NCBI RefSeq assembly: GCF_000374485.1
Contig: NZ_KB894493.1
Span: forward strand, 248,001-312,000
Origin: Algicola sagamiensis DSM 14643
GTDB lineage: Bacteria > Pseudomonadota > Gammaproteobacteria > Enterobacterales > Alteromonadaceae
Direction: 5' to 3'
Length of the DNA: 64,000 nucleotides
Translations under genes and position numbers: made by a program
Notes under the pieces: generated by a model
Database searches by the model: none
What the model saw: only the letters and a program-made list of their open reading frames with translations
Told to the model about the DNA's origin: nothing
Part shown: positions 46,940 to 54,185 of the stretch, piece after piece
Numbering within the stretch: position 1 is the first letter of the stretch
Layout: each line of letters starts with the position of its first letter

Positions 46940-47154
46940 TCGCCTCCCTCAAATGCCGAGATCAAATCTTCGGCAAGTGGTGCATCAAAATCATCCGAAA
47001 TGTCCAGATGCCCTTTTAACAATCCAACTTTTAATTGATGGGCGCTCGGGTCTTCCCCGATAGAATGATATTTTGCGTGTGGGCAAAGGTAGAACGTATC
47101 ATATTGCTCTTGCCTCAACGCTAAGTAAGCCACTCTTCGATTTGCCTGTTGCAT
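46924..47154 (-). CDS. Antitoxin of the PIN pair
   Basis: 76 residues from ATG 47154, which has GGAAG about nine bases upstream; the frame is open to a TTG at 47169, which I discount. The C-terminal part GLLKGHLDISDDFDAPLAED is characteristic of VapB/DUF2281-type antitoxins, where it wraps around the toxin. The N-terminal part (QQANRRVAYLALRQEQYDTF) is not a DNA-binding domain that I recognise. It is the first gene behind the sigma-type promoter at 47248-47272, so the pair should be expressed with the eCIS. Confidence 0.75.
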   Translation of the reverse strand: MQQANRRVAYLALRQEQYDTFYLCPHAKYHSIGEDPSAHQLKVGLLKGHLDISDDFDAPLAEDLISAFEGGECEYF

Positions 47155-47190
47155 AATGATTACTTCCAAACTTCGACCCTAAAATTCTTT

Positions 47191-47224
47191 CAGGCTCCGC
47201 CCCATCAGCCCCAATGCGATGATG
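47191..47224 (-). promoter_or_regulatory. Leader hairpin plus ops-like element, copy 2
   Basis: On the minus strand CATCA (47224-47220) and TGATG (47207-47203) make a short 5-bp stem with a 12-base loop ending TTGGGGC, followed by GGCGGAGCCTG (to 47191). The 24-base core differs from copy 1 at only two positions. It lies about 37 bases before the antitoxin start and about 15-50 bases into the predicted transcript. Confidence 0.72.
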
Positions 47225-47247
47225 TCTGTTTATCTATCTACGAAATA

Positions 47248-47272
47248 GACGGATAGACCCAATTTTTGTGAA
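47248..47272 (-). promoter_or_regulatory. ECF-type promoter of the toxin-fibre-cargo unit
   Basis: Minus strand TTCACA (47272-47267), 15 bases, CGTC (47251-47248), preceded and followed by sequence very like the promoter at 50970-50994 (both have TTCACAAAAATT). Predicted start near 47240. It lies in the 125-base gap after the DUF4255 gene. Confidence 0.75.
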
Positions 47273-47294
47273 TGAAAATCGTAAGAAAAAAAGC

Positions 47295-47927
47295 CTATTT
47301 GTTTTCTTCAGTCGTTGGGTTGACTGCGCGTTCAATTTCACGGACAACAGGGACCAATTTGAGTGGGCTCACTGAGACAGGCACAGAAAGCGTGAGCATG
47401 AGGACAGGTTTTGGCGTTGACTCCATGGCCTGCCAGACTTGCCCCCCGATTTTTTCGCTATTTGTGGAACCGAAGAGAGTCATCCGGATCCCGTAAGGTT
47501 GTACATTTAAATCAAATTCATCCAATAAATCATCTGGGATAAAATCCAAGCTGCCTAATCCACTGATTAAGTAACCAAGAATAATATGTTCAATATCCGC
47601 ACTACTCCCCGGGTCTTTATTCCAAACCGTGATCATGTAGTGCACTTCAACAAATCGAGGCTCCTTTTTCCAAACGCGCATTGTTTTATTCAAATGAAGT
47701 GTGGAACGATGTGGCTCTGATTGACGCCGCTGCATATCCTCTGACAAACCGATTAAATAACAGTTAATTGCAGGATCACTTGTGAGTCCATCGACAAATT
47801 TGCTATCTGGCGCCACAAACTTTAACTGAACTTTTGAAACATCCTGCTCACACTCTAAAGAAAGCACACGCTCCTGGATCATTTTTTTAAGACAATCTTT
47901 CAGGTGAAAAAGAATACAAGGGTCCAT
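47295..47927 (-). CDS. eCIS cap/terminator protein, DUF4255 (Afp16-like)
   Basis: About 210 residues of the Pvc16/DUF4255 N-terminal type: helix HLKDCLKKMIQERV, VQLKFVAPDSKFVDGL, NCYLIGLSEDMQRRQSEPHR, then VEVHYMITVW and HIILGYLISGLGSLDFIPDD. Afp16 forms the terminator ring that caps tube and sheath at the end distal to the baseplate. The frame extends upstream into the ATPase gene; ATG 47927 is the start that fits the family (MDPCILFHLKD). Its stop is at the promoter of the next unit. Confidence 0.88.
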   Translation of the reverse strand: MDPCILFHLKDCLKKMIQERVLSLECEQDVSKVQLKFVAPDSKFVDGLTSDPAINCYLIGLSEDMQRRQSEPHRSTLHLNKTMRVWKKEPRFVEVHYMITVWNKDPGSSADIEHIILGYLISGLGSLDFIPDDLLDEFDLNVQPYGIRMTLFGSTNSEKIGGQVWQAMESTPKPVLMLTLSVPVSVSPLKLVPVVREIERAVNPTTEENK

Positions 47928-47964
47928 AGTTTTACTCACTATTAAGAATTCAATGTTGCTGCTT

Positions 47965-49935
47965 TTAAGACGCGATCCAACTGGACAGTTTCTGCGAAGC
48001 CATAAAGCCTGCACTTTGCTTATCCAACTCTCGGCGGATGGCGCGTGCTAGATGTTGCTTTGAGATCACAGGCTCTTGTGCAACGAGTGCGAACAAAATG
48101 GCACGCTCAGTAATATTGCGGATTTGCGAAGGACTAAATTCAAATAACTCAGCAAGATGATGGACGCTTACATCAGGTCCAAAACGAATTTTACCAATGC
48201 AGGCCATTTGCCAAAGCGCTTCACGCTCTTGTACCTTCGGCATCGGAAACTCGATAACTGCATGAAAACGACGAAGAAAAGCCTCGTCCAAATTATTCTT
48301 TATATTTGTGCTGAGCAGTAATAATCCGGTGTAAGTCTCCATTCGTTGCAGAAGAAAACTCACCCCCATGTTTGCATTTTTATCTTGGCTGGAAGACACT
48401 TCACTACGTTTCGCAAATATGGCATCTGCTTCATCAAAAAGAAGTACTGCATTTTGCCGCTCAGCTGTATCAAATAGGTGCGCTAAGTGTTTTTCTGTTT
48501 CACCAATCCATTTACTCGCTATATTTGCCAAATTGACCTTATAAAGCGGAAGCTGAAGTTGCGCCGCAATTGCTTCTGCGGCCATCGTTTTTCCGGTACC
48601 TGGCTTTCCCCAAAATAAGCCTTGCAAACCTGAGGCTGCATTCACGACTTCATTTTTGAGGATCGGGCTTAACATGACCCGATCGATCACTTCAATCAAC
48701 TGTTCCTTTGTCTCACTCGCCAAGACCATTTGCGACAACTTTCCTTGAGGGCGAGCCAATGATGCAAGTGGCCCGATATTCTTCGAAAGCTGTTGTAAAC
48801 ACAATGCTTTCATTGACTCATAGGTAGGCAGTTTAATTGCTTCCTGATACACCCGAAGACATTGCGATAATTGCAAAGGATACAGATGCGCTAATTCGAC
48901 GCAGGACTGTTTTGCCAGTGGGGCACCATGTGTTGCGCACAATTCCCAAAATGATGCTAGCTGCTTTGTTGATAACGCATCCAGTGTGACAAGATCTGTT
49001 TTTATCGGTCCTTGAAAGTCAGGTTGTGATTGTTCAAGCTCCCGCGTGATCACAGTCACTTGCCTGAAATGTAAAAAATCGAACAATACTTCTTTACAAC
49101 GTGGGTGATGCCTACAGTCATCAATGAGGCTTGGCCAATCTAACACGATTGGCTCTGTTTGTTCGCTCAGTAAAGCCTGTCGGAAAATATCTCTGAGTAA
49201 ATCAGGATCTTCAATGTTTCTCTCAATATGAAACCAATGACCGTTCTGTGTCTTCTCATCAACAAATAGTTGGACCCAAGCTTTTTGATCGACTTTGTTT
49301 GCACCGCTCAGCATGATGAGGGGTTGTTTAGGCAACTGAAACAAGGCAAGAAACATCGACATCTTCAATGGCACTGAATGGACGCATTGCTTGCTAAGTG
49401 GATCCATCATTACACTTGTATCGAAGGATGCAACAGATGTTTCGCAAGCTCGATCTGAGAGCAAGAAGTGAAAAACATCGGGTGCAAGAAATACAGGCTC
49501 TAACAATGGCATTGTTGATTTCGATTGAAGTAATAAACGCCACTTCAAAAGCGAAGAGTCACGCTGTAATTGATCTAGTTTTGTTGACTTCTCAAAATGC
49601 TGACTCCATATCAATTGAAAACAGCGTTCTAAAGAAAGCATGCCACTTCGCTCAATCCAGCTCAGTTGAAAATAAGGCCCGATACACTCTGGCTCTAATG
49701 TTTCAATATATACGAAAGCCAACAACCGCATTTCTTCTTTAGATAGCTCAAAGAGAGACCGAATTAGGCGAAATTGAGGGCGTTGTAATAATTGATCGAG
49801 CTTTGTAAGAAGTGCTTCCATAGCCGATTCCAATACACTTCGATCAGTTTCCTCCTGCAAATAACAACCCAGTTGAAATACAGCATGAGCCAGCTGTTGC
49901 TCAATTTCAGTCTGCTTTGTGACTTGAAGTGTCAT
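47965..49935 (-). CDS. eCIS AAA+ ATPase (Afp15-like)
   Basis: 656 residues. The C-terminal AAA+ module has Walker A GKPGTGKT (443-450), Walker B VLLFDEADAIFAKR (497-510), a sensor-1 LLSTNIKNNLD, arginine-finger region AFLRRFHAVIEFP, and FSPSQIRNITERAI at the end. Residues 1-400 form the helical N-terminal region typical of Afp15/PVC15. The ATPase is needed for assembly or cargo loading in Afp/PVC systems rather than for contraction. It starts 9 bases after the lysozyme gene. Confidence 0.92.
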   Translation of the reverse strand: MTLQVTKQTEIEQQLAHAVFQLGCYLQEETDRSVLESAMEALLTKLDQLLQRPQFRLIRSLFELSKEEMRLLAFVYIETLEPECIGPYFQLSWIERSGMLSLERCFQLIWSQHFEKSTKLDQLQRDSSLLKWRLLLQSKSTMPLLEPVFLAPDVFHFLLSDRACETSVASFDTSVMMDPLSKQCVHSVPLKMSMFLALFQLPKQPLIMLSGANKVDQKAWVQLFVDEKTQNGHWFHIERNIEDPDLLRDIFRQALLSEQTEPIVLDWPSLIDDCRHHPRCKEVLFDFLHFRQVTVITRELEQSQPDFQGPIKTDLVTLDALSTKQLASFWELCATHGAPLAKQSCVELAHLYPLQLSQCLRVYQEAIKLPTYESMKALCLQQLSKNIGPLASLARPQGKLSQMVLASETKEQLIEVIDRVMLSPILKNEVVNAASGLQGLFWGKPGTGKTMAAEAIAAQLQLPLYKVNLANIASKWIGETEKHLAHLFDTAERQNAVLLFDEADAIFAKRSEVSSSQDKNANMGVSFLLQRMETYTGLLLLSTNIKNNLDEAFLRRFHAVIEFPMPKVQEREALWQMACIGKIRFGPDVSVHHLAELFEFSPSQIRNITERAILFALVAQEPVISKQHLARAIRRELDKQSAGFMASQKLSSWIAS

Positions 49936-49944
49936 ATCAGCACC

Positions 49945-50379
49945 TTAGAGAATATTTGTACGCATAATTTCCGACAGCTCTAATGCTCTTTTCCCGACTT
50001 GCACAGCCCATCGAGAATCCAACATTTCATCTGCTGCAGTGTCATAATCTTCAACCTCTAAAGCAGCGAACATTTGCTTGAAATCTAACAATCCCTGCAC
50101 ACCAAGGTTAAAAGCCATATTTAGTAGGACAATCTGCCGCGCTTCTGTCAGTGTGGGAATCCATGACACTTCCTGACACAACTTATTTGCAATCCAGATA
50201 ATGTCGTTATCCAATAAATACAATGCTTCGTGTTGACTGATCCCACAGTCTGATAGGTTTCGTCCGACGCCAATTGTCCACTTTTCGGCAGGGCAAAGAT
50301 AAAGGTCTGTTTTGAGTCCTTCATGATGAACGAGCTGTTTTTTGAGTTTTTCTTTGAGTGATTTGGTTAATATGCTCAT
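49945..50379 (-). CDS. T4-type lysozyme (GH24 endolysin)
   Basis: 144 residues, one GH24 domain cutting the N-acetylmuramic acid-GlcNAc bond of peptidoglycan. HEGLKTDLYLCPAEKWTIGVG carries the catalytic Glu (E20), a Cys (C29) where T4 lysozyme has Asp20, and Thr35; the E-8-C-5-T arrangement is a known natural variant. No signal peptide or membrane anchor, so release would need another route. In an eCIS locus it may open the producer cell to free particles. It overlaps the upstream NusG-like gene by four bases. Confidence 0.88.
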   Translation of the reverse strand: MSILTKSLKEKLKKQLVHHEGLKTDLYLCPAEKWTIGVGRNLSDCGISQHEALYLLDNDIIWIANKLCQEVSWIPTLTEARQIVLLNMAFNLGVQGLLDFKQMFAALEVEDYDTAADEMLDSRWAVQVGKRALELSEIMRTNIL

Positions 50380-50891
50380 GCAGCCTCCTCGATTTTCAAT
50401 ACTGAATCTGTTGGGATCTGGAATAAAATGGATTGATTTAGCTTTTCAATGGCAATCGCAACTTTCTGGGTCCCTTGGTCTTCGGTTAACACTCCCTCAA
50501 GGCCCGACATTGGTCCTTTGAAGATACGAACACGATCGCCTTTCACTAAACGGGTTGTATTCGATTGAACTGCGGATTGATGGGCCAGGATCGTTTTCAT
50601 TTTTTCAATTTCATCTGCTGGGATCGCCGTTGGATATTCACCAAAACGGATCAAATGAGAAAAGCCCGGGAGTCGTTTCACTTGATGTAATCCATGTAAA
50701 TCGACTTGAATAAAGACATAAGATTTAAAAACAGGTACGGTGACTTTTTTCTTCCGATCACTCCAGATATGCACTTCTTCCGTGAGGGGTAAATACGACT
50801 CCAACCCAAGTTGAGTGACCGCTTCACTGAATTTTTTTTCTGCATTCGCATGGGTATACACAACAAACCATTGCTTTATGTTTTCAATCAT
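50376..50891 (-). CDS. Specialised NusG/RfaH-type antiterminator
   Basis: 171 residues. The NGN domain starts WFVVYTHANAEKKFSEAV and continues with YLPLTEEVHIW, KKVTVPVFKSYVFIQVD and FSHLIRFGEYPTAIP; a KOW motif (KGDRVRIFKGPMSGLEGVL) ends the protein. It is a NusG paralogue like RfaH, UpxY or LoaP, which load on polymerase at specific leader sequences and suppress pausing and termination in long operons. The Afp locus of Serratia entomophila also has an RfaH-like activator (AnfA1). Three ops-like elements in this cluster are its probable targets, one of them ending 5 bases before its own ATG. Confidence 0.9.
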   Translation of the reverse strand: MIENIKQWFVVYTHANAEKKFSEAVTQLGLESYLPLTEEVHIWSDRKKKVTVPVFKSYVFIQVDLHGLHQVKRLPGFSHLIRFGEYPTAIPADEIEKMKTILAHQSAVQSNTTRLVKGDRVRIFKGPMSGLEGVLTEDQGTQKVAIAIEKLNQSILFQIPTDSVLKIEEAA

Positions 50892-50895
50892 TAGG

Positions 50896-50934
50896 CAGGC
50901 TCCGCCCCATCAGTCCCAGAGAGTGCTGATGGGG
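50896..50934 (-). promoter_or_regulatory. Leader hairpin plus ops-like element, copy 1
   Basis: Minus strand CCCCATCAG (50934-50926) and CTGATGGGG (50913-50905) form a perfect 9-bp stem with a 12-base loop ending TGGGA, overlapping GGCGGAGCCTG (50906-50896). The GGAG in the element also serves as the only Shine-Dalgarno of the NusG-like gene, so protein binding here could affect its own translation. GGCGGAGCCTG differs from the RfaH ops consensus GGCGGTAGNNTG essentially by loss of one T. Confidence 0.78.
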
Positions 50935-50969
50935 TTTAGTTTTGGCGTGATTGCCTCTATTTTTTGTAA

Positions 50970-50994
50970 GACGTCACTATCTAATTTTTGTGAA
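50970..50994 (-). promoter_or_regulatory. ECF-type promoter of the nusG-lysozyme-ATPase unit
   Basis: Minus strand TTCACA (50994-50989), 15 bases, CGTC (50973-50970) followed by TTAC. It lies directly behind the stop of the sigma factor gene, in the only gap before the NusG-like gene. Predicted start near 50962, about 28 bases before the leader hairpin. Confidence 0.77.
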
Positions 50995-50998
50995 CGTT

Positions 50999-51565
50999 TT
51001 ATTTGATTAATAAGTGAAATTGTTCCTTCAACCGTTCTCTGGCAAGCTGAACACGTTTTCTTAAGTTCGCCTGATTCATATCAAGATGTTGGGACATCTC
51101 TTCATAATCCATGCCTTCCAGGCAACGAAACTGTAATGCCTGTCTCATATCCAGTGGTAAGTGACCGATTTGGTTCAGCAAGTCTTCCAGTAAATTTTCC
51201 CGTTCAATTTGATCTTCCATGGCTTCACTTTGATTCGCAGCAAAGTAAAATGTGTCCGGAAGTGCACTCACATGTTCAACAATAAAACGTTGTTGTTGGT
51301 AATCACGATAGATATCAATACAGATGTGATAAGTGAGTTTACAAAGCCAAGCAAAAGGGTTGTGTACTTCTTCTCTTTCTTCTACAAAATAGCGATAGGC
51401 TTTTTCACCAGCTTGAGCCATTGCTTCGTCAATGAGACTATGATTCCCTTTCAACCACTGAAAACAACAAGCACGTACTTTTTGATGATGATCAATCCAA
51501 ATCTGCCAAAATTCCTTACGATAGTGCTGCTGATGTTCTGGTTGGTTTGCGTGGGTAAAAGTCAT
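50999..51565 (-). CDS. ECF-type RNA polymerase sigma factor
   Basis: 188 residues. Region 2 includes NPFAWLCKLTYHICIDIYRDY (in two overlapping halves of the domain), and region 4 has LPLDMRQALQFRCLEGMDYEE, then MSQHLDMNQANLRKRVQLAR, the helix-turn-helix that reads the -35 box. ATG 51565 has GGAGGAAAG directly upstream. No anti-sigma gene follows; the next gene is the NusG paralogue. A promoter with the same boxes as the three eCIS promoters lies just upstream, so it probably activates itself as well as the cluster. Confidence 0.9.
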   Translation of the reverse strand: MTFTHANQPEHQQHYRKEFWQIWIDHHQKVRACCFQWLKGNHSLIDEAMAQAGEKAYRYFVEEREEVHNPFAWLCKLTYHICIDIYRDYQQQRFIVEHVSALPDTFYFAANQSEAMEDQIERENLLEDLLNQIGHLPLDMRQALQFRCLEGMDYEEMSQHLDMNQANLRKRVQLARERLKEQFHLLIK

Positions 51566-51601
51566 CTTTCCTCCATTAGCTGTGCATAGCGGCAGAGGAA
51601 A

Positions 51602-51626
51602 GACGGTCCCGTCACGAATATGTGAA
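51602..51626 (-). promoter_or_regulatory. ECF-type promoter of the sigma factor gene (autoregulation)
   Basis: Minus strand TTCACA (51626-51621), 15 bases, CGTC (51605-51602), the same arrangement as the three downstream promoters. Predicted start near 51595, giving a leader of about 30 bases that has no hairpin/ops-like element. That absence distinguishes it from the other three. Confidence 0.7.
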
Positions 51627-52144
51627 CAAAAATACCCTGAATAAAGGTAAGTTTTTATTTTCTAACAGGCATTTAGCACACTGTTTTCATTAACTTTTTG
51701 GGAAAGAAACAAGTTGGTGGGTCACTTCTCTTTACTGCATACTTCAAAGCCATTTGAACGACAGGAATGAACATGCACTGGATCCATGAACTCGAGTTTG
51801 TATACTGAACCGCAAAGATAAGTCGATAATTGTCTTTGTGATTCACCTGCATACACTTCACCTTGTGTTCAATACAACACATCCCGACTGGGCGATTGCT
51901 CCCAAAAAATCAGTAGATGCCTGCTCATGACAGTCTGATCTATTCCCGCCGCCCATTTCTCTCACAAGCATCATATCGAGGATCTGTGTCATTCCCAATC
52001 CAATGACGTGTAAAAAAGTCTTAAAAAACAAATGATAAAGGAGGAGTTAAATAGAAAAGATAGGAAATAGTCCCTTCATGGGGGTAATAAGAACGACTAG
52101 TTTTCATGGATAGATCAACAGACCCTAATCATTACCATAAAAGC
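51627..52144. other. Intergenic region upstream of the eCIS cluster
   Basis: About 520 bases between the sigma promoter and the sohB end. A 69-codon minus-strand frame (51673-51882, start MCCIEHKVKCMQ, five cysteines) has a weak ribosome binding site and no recognisable domain. It could be a small regulator of the sigma factor or a chance frame, and I do not call it a gene. Nothing else is evident; no tRNA or integrase marks this edge of the cluster. Confidence 0.35.
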
Positions 52145-52186
52145 GGTTATCAATAACCACCTCCCTGATATGAGATCAGGGAGGTG
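52145..52186 (-). terminator. Tandem hairpins after sohB
   Basis: A perfect 12-bp stem CACCTCCCTGAT / ATCAGGGAGGTG (52158-52169 and 52175-52186, 5-base loop), next to GGTTAT-CA-ATAACC (52145-52158). Both lie just behind the sohB stop at 52196. The T-run after them on the minus strand is short (GCTTTTATGG), so termination may be only partial. Confidence 0.6.
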
Positions 52187-52195
52187 TGATAGGGT

Positions 52196-53206
52196 TTATC
52201 GAGAAGAGTAGCGAGAATAGATTTTACTGAGGTGGTCCATACTGCTTTCAACCATGACAGAAGCTGCCAGGCCTACTTTTTCTGCAACCCCTTTCTTTTT
52301 GGTGTAATGCAGGCTAAAGATTTCGCGTTCTTCGACTTGACTAAGAAGCCATTCATCCGACGTCATCAGCTCATCCACCAATCCCTTTTGATAAGCTTGT
52401 GTTGCCATCCAATGCTCGCCTGTTGCAACATCATCAATATCGAGTTCCCGGTTTTCAATAATATGTTGCTTGAATAACGTATGTACTTCTTCTAATTCTT
52501 CCTGAAACTTCTCACGGCCCTTCTCTGTATTTTTACCAAACATGGTGAGTGTCCGTTTAAACTCACCTGCTGTGACCTGTTCAAAATCAATGTCATGCTT
52601 CTTAAGTAACTTATGAAAATTGGGGATTTGTGCAAGGACGCCAATTGAACCGATAATAGCAAAAGGTGCAGCAATGATTTTATCAGCGACACAAGCCATC
52701 ATATAGCCTCCACTCGCTGCAACCTTATCTACTGCAACCGTTAAAGGGATCTTCTTATCTCTGATCCGCTGAAGCTGAGAAGCTGCCAATCCATAACCAT
52801 GAACAACGCCACCGCCACTTTCTAACCGAACAAGTACTTGGTCGTTCTCTGTCGCGACACTCAGAAGTGCCGTGACTTCTTCGCGCAAGTTATCGACTTC
52901 ACTTGCTTGAATACCCGCTTTAAAGTCCAGTACAAATAATCGGTGTTTTTCTGACTCTTCCCGTTCTTTTTCTTGCTTTTTTTGTTCTTTCTTGATCTGC
53001 TTTTGTTGTGATTTAGGCGCAAGCTCCAATGTCAGTGATTGTGCAGTATCACGCATTTCGTCAGATAAATTGGTTAGCTCTAGCTCACCTTTTTTGGCTT
53101 TTGGTTTCATTGCTGCGCCAGCAGCAAGACCAATCACGGCCGCGATAGCAATTACGATTGTTACTGCTTTAGCGAGAAACAAACCATACTCGTAAAGAAA
53201 TTCCAC
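52196..53206 (-). CDS. sohB: Probable protease SohB (peptidase S49)
   Basis: About 336 residues from a GTG at 53206, which is preceded by AGAAGGGG at 7 bases and gives the family's usual N-terminus (M)EFLYEYGLFLAKAVT. The upstream in-frame ATG at 53296 adds 30 unrelated residues and is rejected. One N-terminal membrane segment (AVTIVIAIAAVIGLAAG), a charged coiled linker (KQIKKEQKKQEKEREE), then the S49 ClpP-like domain with VRLESGGGVVHGYG and the nucleophile region KVAASGGYMMACVAD. A periplasm-facing membrane-bound serine peptidase. Confidence 0.93.
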   Translation of the reverse strand: MEFLYEYGLFLAKAVTIVIAIAAVIGLAAGAAMKPKAKKGELELTNLSDEMRDTAQSLTLELAPKSQQKQIKKEQKKQEKEREESEKHRLFVLDFKAGIQASEVDNLREEVTALLSVATENDQVLVRLESGGGVVHGYGLAASQLQRIRDKKIPLTVAVDKVAASGGYMMACVADKIIAAPFAIIGSIGVLAQIPNFHKLLKKHDIDFEQVTAGEFKRTLTMFGKNTEKGREKFQEELEEVHTLFKQHIIENRELDIDDVATGEHWMATQAYQKGLVDELMTSDEWLLSQVEEREIFSLHYTKKKGVAEKVGLAASVMVESSMDHLSKIYSRYSSR

Positions 53207-53449
53207 GGGGTATCCCCTTCTTATTAATCTAGATTGGCGGTATTTATACCAAAAAACGTGTTTCAGGTTAAGAAGATAACAAGAGATATTCTTCATTCAA
53301 TGAGTTTAATGCGCTTCAACTGTAAATAGATACCTAATTTTTGCCCAGCCTTTTCTAGTTTCTATGAAAGCACACTTCAGAAAAGGCTGAATGGCGAATT
53401 TCCGAAAGGATAATAAACCCGAAGAAAAGTTAATCAAGGCTTTAATTTA

Positions 53450-54142
53450 TCATAAATTTTTTCTCACCAGCGTTAAACCGTCTGCAATGGGCAGCATGGT
53501 CAGCGTCACATTTGGATCATCTAAGATCATTCGATTAAGCTGACGCACAGTCTGGATTTGCTCAGAAGTGAAGCCATTCTGCTCATCTTGATATTTCGGA
53601 ATATCACGGGCAACTTCCCCAAATAGAAAGACATTATCAATCGCAATTAATCCGCCTGGCCGAGTAAGGCGCAATACACGCTCATAATAGGCAATATAAC
53701 TTTGTTTATCTGCATCGATAAATGTAAAGTCAAAACTATCTTGATGTCCTGTTTCCAATAAGTTATCCAGCGTTTCCAATGCTGGCGCGATGCGTAAATC
53801 GATTTTATGGCTGACACCGGCTCTTTCCCAGTACCTTTTTGCCATTGCAGTCCATTCTTCACTCAGATCACATGCGATTGTTAAGCTATCCTCTGGCATT
53901 GCTAATGCAACACTCAAAGTACTGTAGCCAGTAAACGTTCCCAGCTCCAACGTCTTCTTAGCACCTATCAGTTGTACCAAAAAGCTGAGTAGTTGCCCTT
54001 GCTCAGGAGGAATTTGCATCACAGCGGCTGGATCTCTGGCTGTTTCCAGACGAAGTTCTTGTAAGATTTCAGGTTCTCGAAGGGATGCTTTGAGTAAATA
54101 TTCATGAAGAAATTGTGGTATCAGCAGGTCTTTTTTATCCAT
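53450..54142 (-). CDS. O-methyltransferase (CCoAOMT/COMT-like family)
   Basis: 230 residues of the family-3 O-methyltransferase type. The SAM-binding loop is LELGTFTGYSTLSVALAM, followed by CDLSEEWTAMAKRYW, then DFTFIDADKQSYIAYYE and GGLIAIDNVFLFGEVA, in which the Asp residues bind the divalent metal. The substrate in bacteria of this type is usually unknown. ATG 54142 has AGGAG 10 bases upstream. It lies just behind the pssA terminator and may be partly co-transcribed by read-through. Confidence 0.88.
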   Translation of the reverse strand: MDKKDLLIPQFLHEYLLKASLREPEILQELRLETARDPAAVMQIPPEQGQLLSFLVQLIGAKKTLELGTFTGYSTLSVALAMPEDSLTIACDLSEEWTAMAKRYWERAGVSHKIDLRIAPALETLDNLLETGHQDSFDFTFIDADKQSYIAYYERVLRLTRPGGLIAIDNVFLFGEVARDIPKYQDEQNGFTSEQIQTVRQLNRMILDDPNVTLTMLPIADGLTLVRKNL

Positions 54143-54152
54143 TTTTTTCTCC

Positions 54153-54180
54153 TAAAAAAAACGCCGCGAAATGCGGCGTT
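54153..54180 (-). terminator. Rho-independent terminator of pssA
   Basis: AACGCCGC (54160-54167) and GCGGCGTT (54173-54180) form an 8-bp GC-rich stem with a 5-base loop. On the minus strand it is followed by eight T, directly behind the pssA stop at 54186. The next gene's Shine-Dalgarno (AGGAG) begins immediately after the T-tract. Confidence 0.92.
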
Positions 54181-54185
54181 GTTTG

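Noticed and set aside
51566-51601. GAGGAAA/TTTCCTC pairing that might hide the sigma factor's ribosome binding site
   Set aside because: The TTTCCTC strand (51595-51601) lies at or upstream of the predicted transcript start, so it would not be in the mRNA.
14530-51626. The block as an intact prophage
   Set aside because: There are no capsid, portal, terminase, integrase or replication genes; AAA+ ATPase, DUF4255, LysM, PAAR-like tip and tape-measure signatures identify an eCIS.
51673-51882. 69-codon minus-strand frame upstream of the sigma gene, possible anti-sigma factor
   Set aside because: Weak ribosome binding site, no membrane segment or anti-sigma motif, and no evidence beyond an open frame.
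53207-53296. Upstream extension of sohB to ATG 53296
   Set aside because: The added 30 residues are unlike the family, while GTG 53206 has a strong Shine-Dalgarno and gives the standard N-terminus.
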